In this document: piece after piece, positions 9,109-16,299 of the stretch
Layout of the letters: every line of letters starts with the position of its first letter
How positions within the stretch are numbered: the stretch's first letter is position 1
Assembly: GCF_910592395.1 (NCBI RefSeq)
Contig: NC_088326.1
Coordinates: forward strand, 6,079,001 to 6,143,000
Direction of reading: 5' to 3'
DNA from: Lineus longissimus
Taxonomy: Eukaryota > Nemertea > Pilidiophora > Heteronemertea > Lineidae
DNA: 64,000 nucleotides
The notes under the pieces: model-generated
Seen by the model: only the letters and a program-made list of their open reading frames with translations
What the model was told of the DNA's origin: nothing
Databases searched by the model: none
Position numbers and translations under genes: made by a program

Positions 9109-9810
9109 TTATGGCCAATTTAATTTTTTAAAATCTTCATACACCTTTTCTAAAGAAGATGTTAATACACTCGCTGATGCAGCCGCTTTTGTGTCCAATT
9201 TTTTTAATTTTTTTCTCGTCGCTGCGCTAATACTTGCTGGTGCTAAAAGATAGTGTTCATTTAATTTTTGTAATATATGTTTATTAAAAAAGAAGGAATT
9301 TCTGTTTAGTTTATCCTTATTCTGTTCAAACAGGTCTTCTAACCTTTTCACATCCTTGGCAATTGAATTATAGTCAACTCTTTTGAACAATAGTTCGTCT
9401 TTATATTGTTCTTTAAATTTTGAAAATTTAGACATAACATACTTACGAGTTTTTTCCATGCCATAGTGTGATCCACAAATACGTTTACTTTGAATAGAAT
9501 TTGTCCACAAATCTGGTGTATTCACAGAAGTATGAGAGTATGGATCAAAAGCATTGTCTACAGTTCCACAATCATTACAAACGACTTCAACCTCTAGTAT
9601 AGTACAATCTGTTGAATAACAATCTTGACAAATCCAATGATTACAATATAAATTTACATATTTTCCAGCTATTTTAAGCTGCTCTCGCATGTCTAAAACA
9701 AGTGACATGTCATATTGATATTGTGTAAAACATCTTGCGTCATTTTCTAATACCTCAACAACTTTTTCATATATTTCTTCAAAGTTGTCAAATCTAACAT
9801 CTTTCTTCAT
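9109..9810 (-). CDS. Zinc-ribbon protein, possible viral-type transcription factor
   Basis: The N-terminal third carries CxxC pairs (C61/C64 and C78/C81, the second as CNDCG) spaced like a TFIIB or late-transcription-factor zinc ribbon, plus C56 and C69 nearby. An HSYGME-like segment follows (CGSHYGMEKTRKYV), then a Lys-rich helical C-terminal half. The general layout (zinc ribbon, then conserved helices) recalls VLTF3-like factors of large DNA viruses. The resemblance is by eye and weak outside the ribbon. If correct it could read the AATAAATG start motifs of this element. Alternatively it is another DNA-binding zinc protein. The start is fixed by TCATAAATAAAATG. It diverges from the 102-aa gene across a tandem-repeat region. 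Confidence 0.6.
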   Translation of the reverse strand: MKKDVRFDNFEEIYEKVVEVLENDARCFTQYQYDMSLVLDMREQLKIAGKYVNLYCNHWICQDCYSTDCTILEVEVVCNDCGTVDNAFDPYSHTSVNTPDLWTNSIQSKRICGSHYGMEKTRKYVMSKFSKFKEQYKDELLFKRVDYNSIAKDVKRLEDLFEQNKDKLNRNSFFFNKHILQKLNEHYLLAPASISAATRKKLKKLDTKAAASASVLTSSLEKVYEDFKKLNWP

Positions 9811-10085
9811 TTTATTTATGACAACCTAATTTTTATTATACAACAAAACCTAGTCATAAATCATCAAAACCTAGTCATAAATCATCAAAACCTAGTCATA
9901 AATCATCAGACTTTAATAGTCGCTAATAATGACTTTAATAATGACTTTAATAGTCGCTAATAATGACTTTAATAATGACTTTAATAGTTGCTAATAATGA
10001 CTTTAATAATGACTTTAATAATGACTTTAATAGTTGCTAATAATGACTTTAATAGTCGCTAATATTTTTCATAAAATAAACAGAT
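9811..10085. repeat. Tandem repeats in a divergent intergenic region
   Basis: Three copies of a 21-base unit (AAAACCTAGTCATAAATCATC) run from 9845 to about 9907. A second array runs to about 10065, mixing units GACTTTAATAGTCGCTAATAAT and GACTTTAATAAT. The region lies between diverging genes, each with its own AATAAA start motif at the edges. It is a candidate control region or replication signal, with no direct evidence for either. Confidence 0.7.
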
Positions 10086-10394
10086 ATGGACGGAGAAAAC
10101 ACAACAACTGAAATTACAAGAACAGAAAAGCCAAAGAATCCTAAAAGAGTTGAATGGGGTAAAAAATTAGGTCAGTTGAATAAAGGAAAGAAAAAAGTTA
10201 AAACAGATGATGACATTAAGCAAAGTTATTATTTGTCTACAAACTACTATCCTTTAATATTGATAAGTGGAATCACTTTAGCAGGTTTTGTTTGGTTCTA
10301 CTCTAAAAAGGAGTCACCTATTGAGGAGTCACCTATTGAAAAATTAAATAAAAAACTTAAACCTAAACAAAAATCTGACAATCTGATCTTATAA
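10086..10394 (+). CDS. 102-aa basic single-pass membrane protein
   Basis: The N terminus is strongly basic (EKPKNPKRVEWGKKLGQLNKGKKK), followed by one membrane segment (YPLILISGITLAGFVWFYS) and a charged tail. The KNPKRVEWGKKL pattern recurs, from memory, in small ORFs of invertebrate Polinton-like elements. A virion membrane or DNA-core protein is possible. The start context is CATAAAATAAACAGAT-ATG. An ESPIEESPIEK micro-repeat lies after the membrane segment. Confidence 0.65.
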   Translation: MDGENTTTEITRTEKPKNPKRVEWGKKLGQLNKGKKKVKTDDDIKQSYYLSTNYYPLILISGITLAGFVWFYSKKESPIEESPIEKLNKKLKPKQKSDNLIL

Positions 10395-10422
10395 ATTTTA
10401 AAAAAAATTTTACTATAAATAA

Positions 10423-10659
10423 ATGAGCACAATGATCGACACGAAAAATATTGGAAACACTATTTACCATTCTGCAGTTTTAGCAGCACTTGTTGTTGGC
10501 TATGGAATGGCTGCTAAAAAGCTACTCAAGTCAAATATTGGAGATCCTAGTAAACCTGACTTGATGGAAGCATTGAAGCTAACGGGTGCAGTGTCACTTG
10601 CTATTATTACAAAAGGATATCTGGAAAAGCAAGGATTGCCGAAGAACATCACTAATTAA
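10423..10659 (+). CDS. 78-aa small membrane protein
   Basis: It has two hydrophobic segments (AVLAALVVGYGMAAKKLL and LKLTGAVSLAIITKGYL) separated by GDPSKPDLMEA. The GDPSKPDLM and LKLTG patterns recur in Polinton-like elements of invertebrates (recalled, not searched). It starts at TTTACTATAAATAAATG, the same 17-base context as the capsid gene. A structural or membrane-remodelling role is possible but unproven. Confidence 0.65.
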   Translation: MSTMIDTKNIGNTIYHSAVLAALVVGYGMAAKKLLKSNIGDPSKPDLMEALKLTGAVSLAIITKGYLEKQGLPKNITN

Positions 10660-10678
10660 AAAAAAATTTTTTAAAAAA

Positions 10679-10741
10679 TCAATGTGCCAAAAATGGCACA
10701 TTCACATATTGAACAAGAAGAAAATTTTTATAAAATAAATG
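10679..10741. promoter_or_regulatory. Hairpin plus promoter, inverted copy of 6631-6687
   Basis: The stem AATGTGCCA / TGGCACATT with AAAA loop is followed by GAACAAGAAGAAAATTTTT and TATAAAATAAATGG. This is the reverse complement of the hairpin and leftward promoter near 6.65 kb. Here the hairpin would serve the gene to the left as a 3' signal and the rest would serve as promoter for the gene to the right. Confidence 0.6.
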
Positions 10742-11134
10742 GCTGGCATGATTTTAACTACAATTTTTGGAGCAGTAGCTAATGCGACTGCTTTCGTTGG
10801 AGGTAATGCCATGTTCCATGCATTTGATGCTAAGAATGCTGCAGAAGAGCGTAAAAGACACGATTTAGCAAGTGAAAAATTACAAAAGGAGTCAGCAACA
10901 TGGTCGCACAATAGAATTAAACATCTTGATTTCCTTGCAGAACAACGCCAGAAAAAACATCAAGCACAATCAGACATGTTAGACATGAAAGACTCTATCC
11001 GCTATTATGACAGCATCCATCCTAAGCCAAATTTAACCCACTATTATAAACCTAGTCAGAGTCAGAAAAATTATGAACAAGCCTATATTGCGGGAAGTGT
11101 TATTGGATCAGCTGTTTTGTCAAAATTTATTTAA
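10739..11134 (+). CDS. 131-aa protein with terminal hydrophobic segments
   Basis: A hydrophobic N terminus (MAGMILTTIFGAVANATAFVGG) is followed by a charged helical middle with long Lys/Gln/His runs and a short hydrophobic C terminus (YIAGSVIGSAVLSKFI). It could be a minor virion component with membrane-active ends. I recall similar proteins from other Polinton-like elements but no function. Its start motif ATAAAATAAATG is part of the inverted promoter copy. Confidence 0.6.
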   Translation: MAGMILTTIFGAVANATAFVGGNAMFHAFDAKNAAEERKRHDLASEKLQKESATWSHNRIKHLDFLAEQRQKKHQAQSDMLDMKDSIRYYDSIHPKPNLTHYYKPSQSQKNYEQAYIAGSVIGSAVLSKFI

Positions 11135-11139
11135 AATAA

Positions 11140-12666
11140 ATGGAGAATGTCATGGAAATTGAAAATCCAGCATTTGAAGATGATTTTCAAGATGTTAGAG
11201 ATGACATGAATGAAAATTATGATCAACAAGCAGCGGATAATAATGATTTAAGAAAAGAATTTGATCCACCTTCTAATGAAGATGATGTACGCATTGATAC
11301 ACCCGAAAGAAGAATGCAAATTCTTGAACCAAAATTAGAAAAACAATATGGTAAATTTATAAGTTATATTGAAAGAGATTTACTAAAACCACATATTAAG
11401 TCTGAAAATGGTGTATATTACTATGTAGAAGGAGATAAAAAATTACAATTAACTTACAAAATTGATTATAAAGGTAGTAAAAGTGGTGATTTTAGATCAA
11501 AAGAGGCATTGGAAAAAGGTAAACAAAAAGCTTTAGCAATTAAATTTCTCAAACATTTTGAAGGAAAAGAAACAATATCACTTCCTGAAGGAACACCTAA
11601 AATAACTGGAGGTGTTCCTAAGTCAGGAAATTTTCAAGAAAGATTGAATCAAGCAGCTGATGACCTGGATCCAGCTGGTGATTTAGGCTTAGGTGAACAA
11701 GAATCAAATGTTGTACAGGTTGCACCAATTCCTCTGGAACCTGAAATTATTGACACAAATGAACAAGCTTCTGCGAACGTAGAGAGTATTGTACAGGACA
11801 CAAATATTGACACTGGTGAAACAAATTTTGTTGAAGTTGAACCTGAGACAGATATATCCAATGTTCAAACACATATTTTTGATGAAACAGGCAAACCTAT
11901 GAAAACAAATAATTCTAAATTAGATGATGCTATTGAATACATCAGACGTAAGTTACGTGGCATTAGGGAAAAATATAGACTGATACGTAAGCGAATAATG
12001 GATAAAATAACCACACTGAGACAAAGTGATGATATTGAAATGGAACCATTAATTGAGAAAGAGTACAAAATTTTGTACAAGGCTAATGAAGAAGAAGTTG
12101 AAATTGTTGAACAACTCAAAAAAGACACTAGGAATATAGCTAAACAAACAGCTTACAATTTTAAAGATCAAGTCAATGATACAAGTAAATCCTTAGGAGA
12201 CAGACTTGAAGCATTATTCAAGCTCAAAGGTTTTAAACTTGGAAGCATTGTGACTGCTGTGCTGATAGCTATCTCTGCCATTGGTGGAACTTTGGCTGCA
12301 GTATTTAAACCAAGTAAACCTTCTAAGTCAGGACCTAGTAAACCTATAGGACCGGGAAGACCTGATAGACCTAGTAAACCTATAGGACCTAGCAAACCTC
12401 CTAGTAAAATTACGCAGGGTCTGATAAAATTTAAAAATTGGCTGCTTTCTTTAGGTAAAAAAGCTTTAGTAGCTTTACCTGGAATTTTAGGCTCCATTGT
12501 GTCTACTATCTTAAAAGCAGCTGCTAGTGCTGTAGGATTTTTAGCAGAGCATTTGATTATTATGGTCGCTGTCACTATTTTAGTTATTGTTCAAGTATTA
12601 TCAACCAATATAGGAAGCATTAAACAAAAAGCACATAAAATTTCTTCTAAAATAAATGAACGTTAG
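11140..12666 (+). CDS. 508-aa acidic protein with Pro/Ser/Lys hinge and two membrane segments
   Basis: No family was recognised. Domains in order are: an acidic N-terminal ~70 residues; a globular Lys-rich region (YGKFISYIERDLLKPHIKS...); an acidic linker; and a charged helical, probably coiled-coil region (AIEYIRRKLRGIREKYRLIRK). Then come a hydrophobic segment (IVTAVLIAISAIGGTLAAVF) and a KPSKPSKSGPSKPIGPG type proline tract. Another hydrophobic block and a final membrane segment (LIIMVAVTILVIVQVL) follow. The modular layout suggests a virion surface or internal scaffold protein anchored in a membrane. The start is set by TTAAAATAAATG five bases after the preceding stop. The 3' end overlaps the next start by 11 bases, so the penton promoter lies inside this coding region. 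Confidence 0.65.
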   Translation: MENVMEIENPAFEDDFQDVRDDMNENYDQQAADNNDLRKEFDPPSNEDDVRIDTPERRMQILEPKLEKQYGKFISYIERDLLKPHIKSENGVYYYVEGDKKLQLTYKIDYKGSKSGDFRSKEALEKGKQKALAIKFLKHFEGKETISLPEGTPKITGGVPKSGNFQERLNQAADDLDPAGDLGLGEQESNVVQVAPIPLEPEIIDTNEQASANVESIVQDTNIDTGETNFVEVEPETDISNVQTHIFDETGKPMKTNNSKLDDAIEYIRRKLRGIREKYRLIRKRIMDKITTLRQSDDIEMEPLIEKEYKILYKANEEEVEIVEQLKKDTRNIAKQTAYNFKDQVNDTSKSLGDRLEALFKLKGFKLGSIVTAVLIAISAIGGTLAAVFKPSKPSKSGPSKPIGPGRPDRPSKPIGPSKPPSKITQGLIKFKNWLLSLGKKALVALPGILGSIVSTILKAAASAVGFLAEHLIIMVAVTILVIVQVLSTNIGSIKQKAHKISSKINER

Positions 12667-13345
12667 ATTTCATGATGTATTAAGGATTCTACTTCCAGCT
12701 AGTATTCAGTCGTATGAAACCGTACAGGTTGAAAAGGCTATTATTCCTATGACTTACTATAATTTTTCAAGGAAATTGAATAATCACTATCTACGATTAG
12801 CGACTGTGGTCAATGAGGAATATACAGCACAGGATATAATTGTTATTCCTGATGGATTTTATTCTCCAGCTACTTATAATAAAGCAGTAAATGAAGCGCT
12901 GAGTGAAAAAGGACATGCTGATAAATTTGAGTTGAATTATATACCCAGTGAAGGTAAAATAAAAATTAAAGTTGAGCCACCATTTGGAGTCATTCTCCAT
13001 AAAGAACTAGGTGAGATATTAGGAATGACTAATACAGAGATTACCTTCATAAGCTCAGAAATTACTGGTAATAAACCTTGTAAACTTCTACCATATCATG
13101 AGTATAGAATTTCTTGTAGTATTGTTGATACACATAAAAATTTAGTAAACTCCAAGCGCAGTGATCTTATTACTTCATTTGTTCCCAAGGGTAAATATTA
13201 TGGAGATATTCATGAATATACCTCCCTTCAAAAAGTAAAGATCGCAAAGCACGATCATACTAGTATTGAACTACAGGTCAAAGATCAGAATGATGACCCC
13301 ATTGAATTTTTAACTCCAGTTTCAATTGATTTACGGTTAGAATAA
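12656..13345 (+). CDS. mcp2: Penton-like minor capsid protein
   Basis: A 229-aa beta-rich protein with the pattern I associate with Polinton minor capsid (single jelly-roll) proteins. It has an early VEKAIIPMTYYNF strand, then IVIPDGFYSPATYNKAVNEAL, a middle LGEILGMTN, and a C-terminal EFLTPVSIDLRLE strand. The length fits. It would form pentameric vertices of a capsid whose facets are built by the 404-aa protein. The ATG is part of CTAAAATAAATG and lies 11 bases upstream of the preceding stop, in a different frame. Its stop TAA immediately precedes the next ATG (TAAATG). Confidence 0.68.
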   Translation: MNVRFHDVLRILLPASIQSYETVQVEKAIIPMTYYNFSRKLNNHYLRLATVVNEEYTAQDIIVIPDGFYSPATYNKAVNEALSEKGHADKFELNYIPSEGKIKIKVEPPFGVILHKELGEILGMTNTEITFISSEITGNKPCKLLPYHEYRISCSIVDTHKNLVNSKRSDLITSFVPKGKYYGDIHEYTSLQKVKIAKHDHTSIELQVKDQNDDPIEFLTPVSIDLRLE

Positions 13346-13774
13346 ATGGATGATATAGATGGTGTTGATGCTGAACAATTTAGACTTGAAAAAATTAAAG
13401 AAAAAATTACAGAATTAGAGCTTAATATTGAAAAAAGAAAAAAATTAAATAAAAATTATAAAAAAGCTAGTCAAATCTTACACGGATGTGAAATTGGTAT
13501 GTATATTACCAGTGTCACAGTCGCATCAATTGGAGCTGCGACAGTGATTGGAAATGTCATCAGTATTCCAATTTCTGCCATTTGTACACTCCTAGGATTG
13601 GTTGGAAAAATTGTAGTTCCTAAATTAAGGAAAAAGGAGAAAAAACATTTAGATATTTTAATTAAGAAAAAAGCATGCTTACGGAGTGTCGATAATTTAC
13701 TTTCCAGATTCATGGATAATGGCACTATTTCTGCGAGTGAATTTGAACTCATCCTAGAATCCGAAATGACATGA
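13346..13774 (+). CDS. 142-aa protein, coiled coil plus hydrophobic hairpin
   Basis: A charged N-terminal coiled coil (LEKIKEKITELELNIEKRKK) is followed by two hydrophobic stretches rich in Gly/Ala/Val/Ile (IGMYITSVTVASIGAATVIG and ISIPISAICTLLGLVGKIVV). A basic turn (PKLRKKEKKHL) leads to a C-terminal helix ending DNGTISASEFELILESEM. The layout recalls apolipoprotein-L/toxin-like membrane hairpins and, from memory, a conserved accessory ORF of cnidarian and other invertebrate Polintons. The start overlaps the previous stop (TAAATG). Membrane insertion is inferred only from hydrophobicity. Confidence 0.62.
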   Translation: MDDIDGVDAEQFRLEKIKEKITELELNIEKRKKLNKNYKKASQILHGCEIGMYITSVTVASIGAATVIGNVISIPISAICTLLGLVGKIVVPKLRKKEKKHLDILIKKKACLRSVDNLLSRFMDNGTISASEFELILESEMT

Positions 13775-13841
13775 CTTTCATCTGAGATAATCAGTTTGGG
13801 CTGTAAAAGCGAGTCAGACAAAAGTAGTGTGGGTGAGTAAA

Positions 13842-13865
13842 TTTATAAGCTTAAAAGCTTATAAA
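13842..13865. terminator. Hairpin between convergent genes
   Basis: The 11-bp perfect stem TTTATAAGCTT / AAGCTTATAAA has a 2-base loop. It overlaps the stop codon of the minus-strand gene, as the hairpin at 6330 does. Confidence 0.6.
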
Positions 13866-14152
13866 ATTACATCAATCGTGACTGTGTCAAGATTTACAAA
13901 TCCATCTTTGTAATACCTTAAGTCTATTATAGAAACATCTAGCCATGGATTATAACAAACATGTCCATACATGTGATTTTTAATCAACTTTCTTTTGTGC
14001 TCCATTAGACAAGTGTAATTCATTGGAAAGTCTGTGACGTTCACGAGCGGAGCGAGAGTATTTCTAGGTACAAAATTAATTCCTGTCAAAATGACATTTC
14101 CAGTCATTGACAAGCATAGTACACCAATGAGAGCTTTCACAGTTTTGTTCAT
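13859..14152 (-). CDS. 97-aa protein with signal anchor
   Basis: The N-terminal hydrophobic stretch (VKALIGVLCLSMTGNVILTG) is a likely signal peptide or anchor. A short ectodomain follows with two NxT-type sites (NVT, NYT) and two Cys. This looks like a small secreted or membrane glycoprotein. The coding region includes a GAGCG..GCGAGAG mini-palindrome near residues 31-38. The start is within ACATAATAAATG on the minus strand. No family was recognised. Confidence 0.5.
   Translation of the reverse strand: MNKTVKALIGVLCLSMTGNVILTGINFVPRNTLAPLVNVTDFPMNYTCLMEHKRKLIKNHMYGHVCYNPWLDVSIIDLRYYKDGFVNLDTVTIDVIL
14042..14060. repeat. GAGCG..GCGAGAG mini-palindrome, copy 3
   Basis: CACGAGCGGAGCGAGAGTA lies inside the 97-aa gene and matches the copies at 5106 and 5218. 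It is the most symmetric of the three. Confidence 0.55.
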
Positions 14153-14191
14153 TTATTATGTTTTTATTTTCTTTAGATATAGGTTTAGTCA

Positions 14192-14491
14192 TTATTCCAA
14201 GAGGTTAAATCCATAAAACTTTTTACCCTGTTTTGTTTCCTTGACTCCTGTGAATCTTATATAATTGTGATCAAGATTTATTTTTTGTTTGATGACACTC
14301 GTCGCCCACACTGTCAATTCTTTAGATTCTGAGTCTTCAAGTTCAAGAAGTGTTGATTCTCCTATTTTTGTGCTTATACTTCTGAATGAGTTGATTTTGT
14401 ACCATTTGTTCACTGGAAGATCTTTAAATTTTAGATAATCTGTTGACTCTGTGATTCTTGATTCAAGTTCTTCATTTGACGGAAAGTTCAT
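14192..14491 (-). CDS. 99-aa OB-fold-like protein, possible ssDNA-binding protein
   Basis: A small protein of alternating strands: LKFKDLPVNKWYKINSFRSI, then STLLELEDSESKELTVWAT, ending IRFTGVKETKQGKKFYGFNL. The order (strand, KIGESTLLELED strand, VWA strand, then G-rich KFYGF) fits an OB fold. From memory, similar ORFs are common in invertebrate Polinton-like elements. A replication role with the polymerase is plausible. The start is set by GTAAATAAAATG. It is the rightmost gene of the element, pointing inward. Confidence 0.6.
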   Translation of the reverse strand: MNFPSNEELESRITESTDYLKFKDLPVNKWYKINSFRSISTKIGESTLLELEDSESKELTVWATSVIKQKINLDHNYIRFTGVKETKQGKKFYGFNLLE

Positions 14492-14499
14492 TTTATTTA

Positions 14500-14985
14500 C
14501 AAGAAAAAGTTTTCTGTTAAGTAGACGTTTTGTAAATTTTTGTCATTTTTGTCATTTTGATAATTTATGTCATTTTGATAATTTTTGTAATTTTTGTAAA
14601 TTTTGTAATTTTTTTAAATTTTAAATTTTTGTAATTTTTGTAATTTTTTTAAATTTTTAATTTTTGTCATTTTTGTAATTTTTTATAAATTTTTTAATTT
14701 TTTTTAATTTTTGTCATTTTTGTAATTTGTAATTTTTGTAATTTTTGTAATTTTTGTAATTTTTAATCTTTGTCATTTTTGTAATTTTTGTAATTTTTGT
14801 AAATTTAGTAAATTTTTATAAATTTGGACGATTTGGACGATTTGGACGATTTTGTGACTTGACTGAGAAATGACTGGAAACTATTTAGACTAGGATTTGA
14901 CTGAGATAAGTTTTGAAACGTGTTGACTGGGATTTGACTGAAAGAAAAGTCAGTCAAACGTCAGTGAGTTAGAAGCCCCACTTTT
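14500..14985. repeat. AT-rich repeats at the probable right end of the Polinton
   Basis: From ~14530 to 14820 the DNA is a degenerate tandem of TTTTTGTAATTTTTGTCA-like units. A 9-base TTTGGACGA repeat follows (~14823-14850), then a ~130-base tract with repeated TTGACTGAG / CAGTCAA words. No gene is visible. It lies between the last Polinton gene and a broken HARBI1 reading frame, so the element's terminal inverted repeat should be here. The partner end is outside the window and the exact boundary is not defined. Confidence 0.55.
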
Positions 14986-15498
14986 ACATGATGCATAAGC
15001 CTCTTCATTTTGTGAAGGGCGCTTGATCGGCACGAGACTACCATCTACACATCCCAAGACATTTGGGATCCTGCGGTCATCACTGTAAAAGCCCTCTTTC
15101 ACTCTATTTTGTCCAGCTTGGTCCATCGGAAATCGAATTATCCTGGCAGACACCTCTTGTAGAGCAGACGAAACTCTGAAGATTATTCGGGATATGGATG
15201 GCTGACTTATATTACCGAGGTCTCCCGTAACAAGCTGAAAACTTCCAGTTGCGTAATACCTGATTGCACATAGGATTTGAAGCACAGCTGGTATTGCATG
15301 CGACCTATTGTTTGGGTGTTCGACTTCGTCACGAATCAGATCTATCACTTCCATCAAAACATGCCTTGGCATCCTGTACCGTGATATGAGGTCTCTGTCA
15401 TCATAAATATCGAATGGCTGAAGTCTGTCCCGAAACACTCGCTGACGCCTCCACGCACGCCTGTTTGTTTCTTCCTCGACTATCAATGCGACTGCCAT
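14985..15498 (-). pseudogene. HARBI1-like transposase, N-terminal half, broken
   Basis: This minus-strand frame encodes the first ~165 residues of a PIF/Harbinger (HARBI1-like) transposase, with QPFDIYDDRDLISRYRMPR, ISQPSISRIIFRVSSAL and IPNVLGCVDGSLVPIK (first catalytic Asp). After EEAY the homology stops abruptly, and the remaining residues come from the adjoining AT-rich element. The second Asp and the Glu are missing. The break coincides with the probable end of the Polinton, so insertion into this gene or a deletion is likely. Upstream on this strand (15,500-15,690) is a region of TTACGG/CCGTAA inverted words that may be its terminal region. Confidence 0.75.
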
Positions 15499-15690
15499 TA
15501 CAAATCGGTATATCTGTAGTAATGCTTGCGGACGGCGCAGGACCTCACGCAGATTTGCGGTCCTGACATACGGATCCGCAAAGTTACGGTCGCTCTGTGA
15601 ATACAGCGGAAATATTTGCGGTGCCGTAAGTATGTCTTACGGTACCGTAAGTCCTTACGGAAGCTTCGTGAATAAGGACCCTGAATTTTT
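15499..15690 (-). repeat. Probable Harbinger terminal region
   Basis: It is rich in inverted TTACGG/CCGTAA words, including CTTACGGTACCGTAAG, and ends in AGGGTCCTTATTCACG on the minus strand. Subterminal inverted words of this kind fit a Harbinger end. Its partner end is missing. Confidence 0.35.
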
Positions 15691-15722
15691 AGTGTACACT
15701 GTGATTCTAACTCACTTTTCAA

Positions 15723-16299
15723 CTAGAAATCGTGTTGTCGGTGGAAGGACAGAACCTTCAAGTAGTGTGATATAGATACCCTCACGATCTAGTAAAAATG
15801 TTTCAAAATCAGAGTGCATTATCTATAGAAAATCGAGTTTTTGATAGCAGTAAAGCTCCACTTACCTTGAAATTCGGATGCGTTGTTTTCATATGTTCTC
15901 GCGTATGGAAAGATGATTACGTAATAGACTCGGCGCGGATCAATGACGAGGGCCATGAACTACTATAGATAGGCTATGTCATTCGTTTTGTATTTAACTA
16001 GGGGCCACGTTTCCGAAGGCGACTTATAGAGCACAAAAGATGTCCAACAAAATAGGCTTTTAGATGCGTATAAATCGCTTTCTCACTTTTCTAATTCTAT
16101 GTCAGATAATGATCCATCCTTATCAGTTACAGCTGGGTTGTCGGATTTGTTACATAATAGCCATATGAGCAACGGCAGGGCATTTTAATGCAGCGAAAAT
16201 TCAACTTTCGCTAGAACGTATCAGAGGGGAAAACTCCTCCCATATCTAATGACGTATTTGGCAAAAAATATAAGTATAAGTATCGGTTCTTGCTATAAG
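15723..16299. other. No recognisable feature
   Basis: This is AT-balanced unique-looking sequence with no ORF of note. I see no gene, TIR or repeat shared with the rest of the window. Confidence 0.5.

Noticed and set aside
9845-10075. CRISPR-like array
   Set aside because: Units are directly adjacent with no unique spacers, in a eukaryotic element.
12168-12575. 135-codon minus-strand ORF rich in Pro/Gly/Leu
   Set aside because: It is the opposite strand of the Pro/Ser/Lys tract of the 508-aa gene.
1-14500. Free-living phage or bacterial origin for the left block
   Set aside because: Polinton gene set, eukaryotic repeats downstream, no Shine-Dalgarno pattern, and flank continuous with animal transposons.
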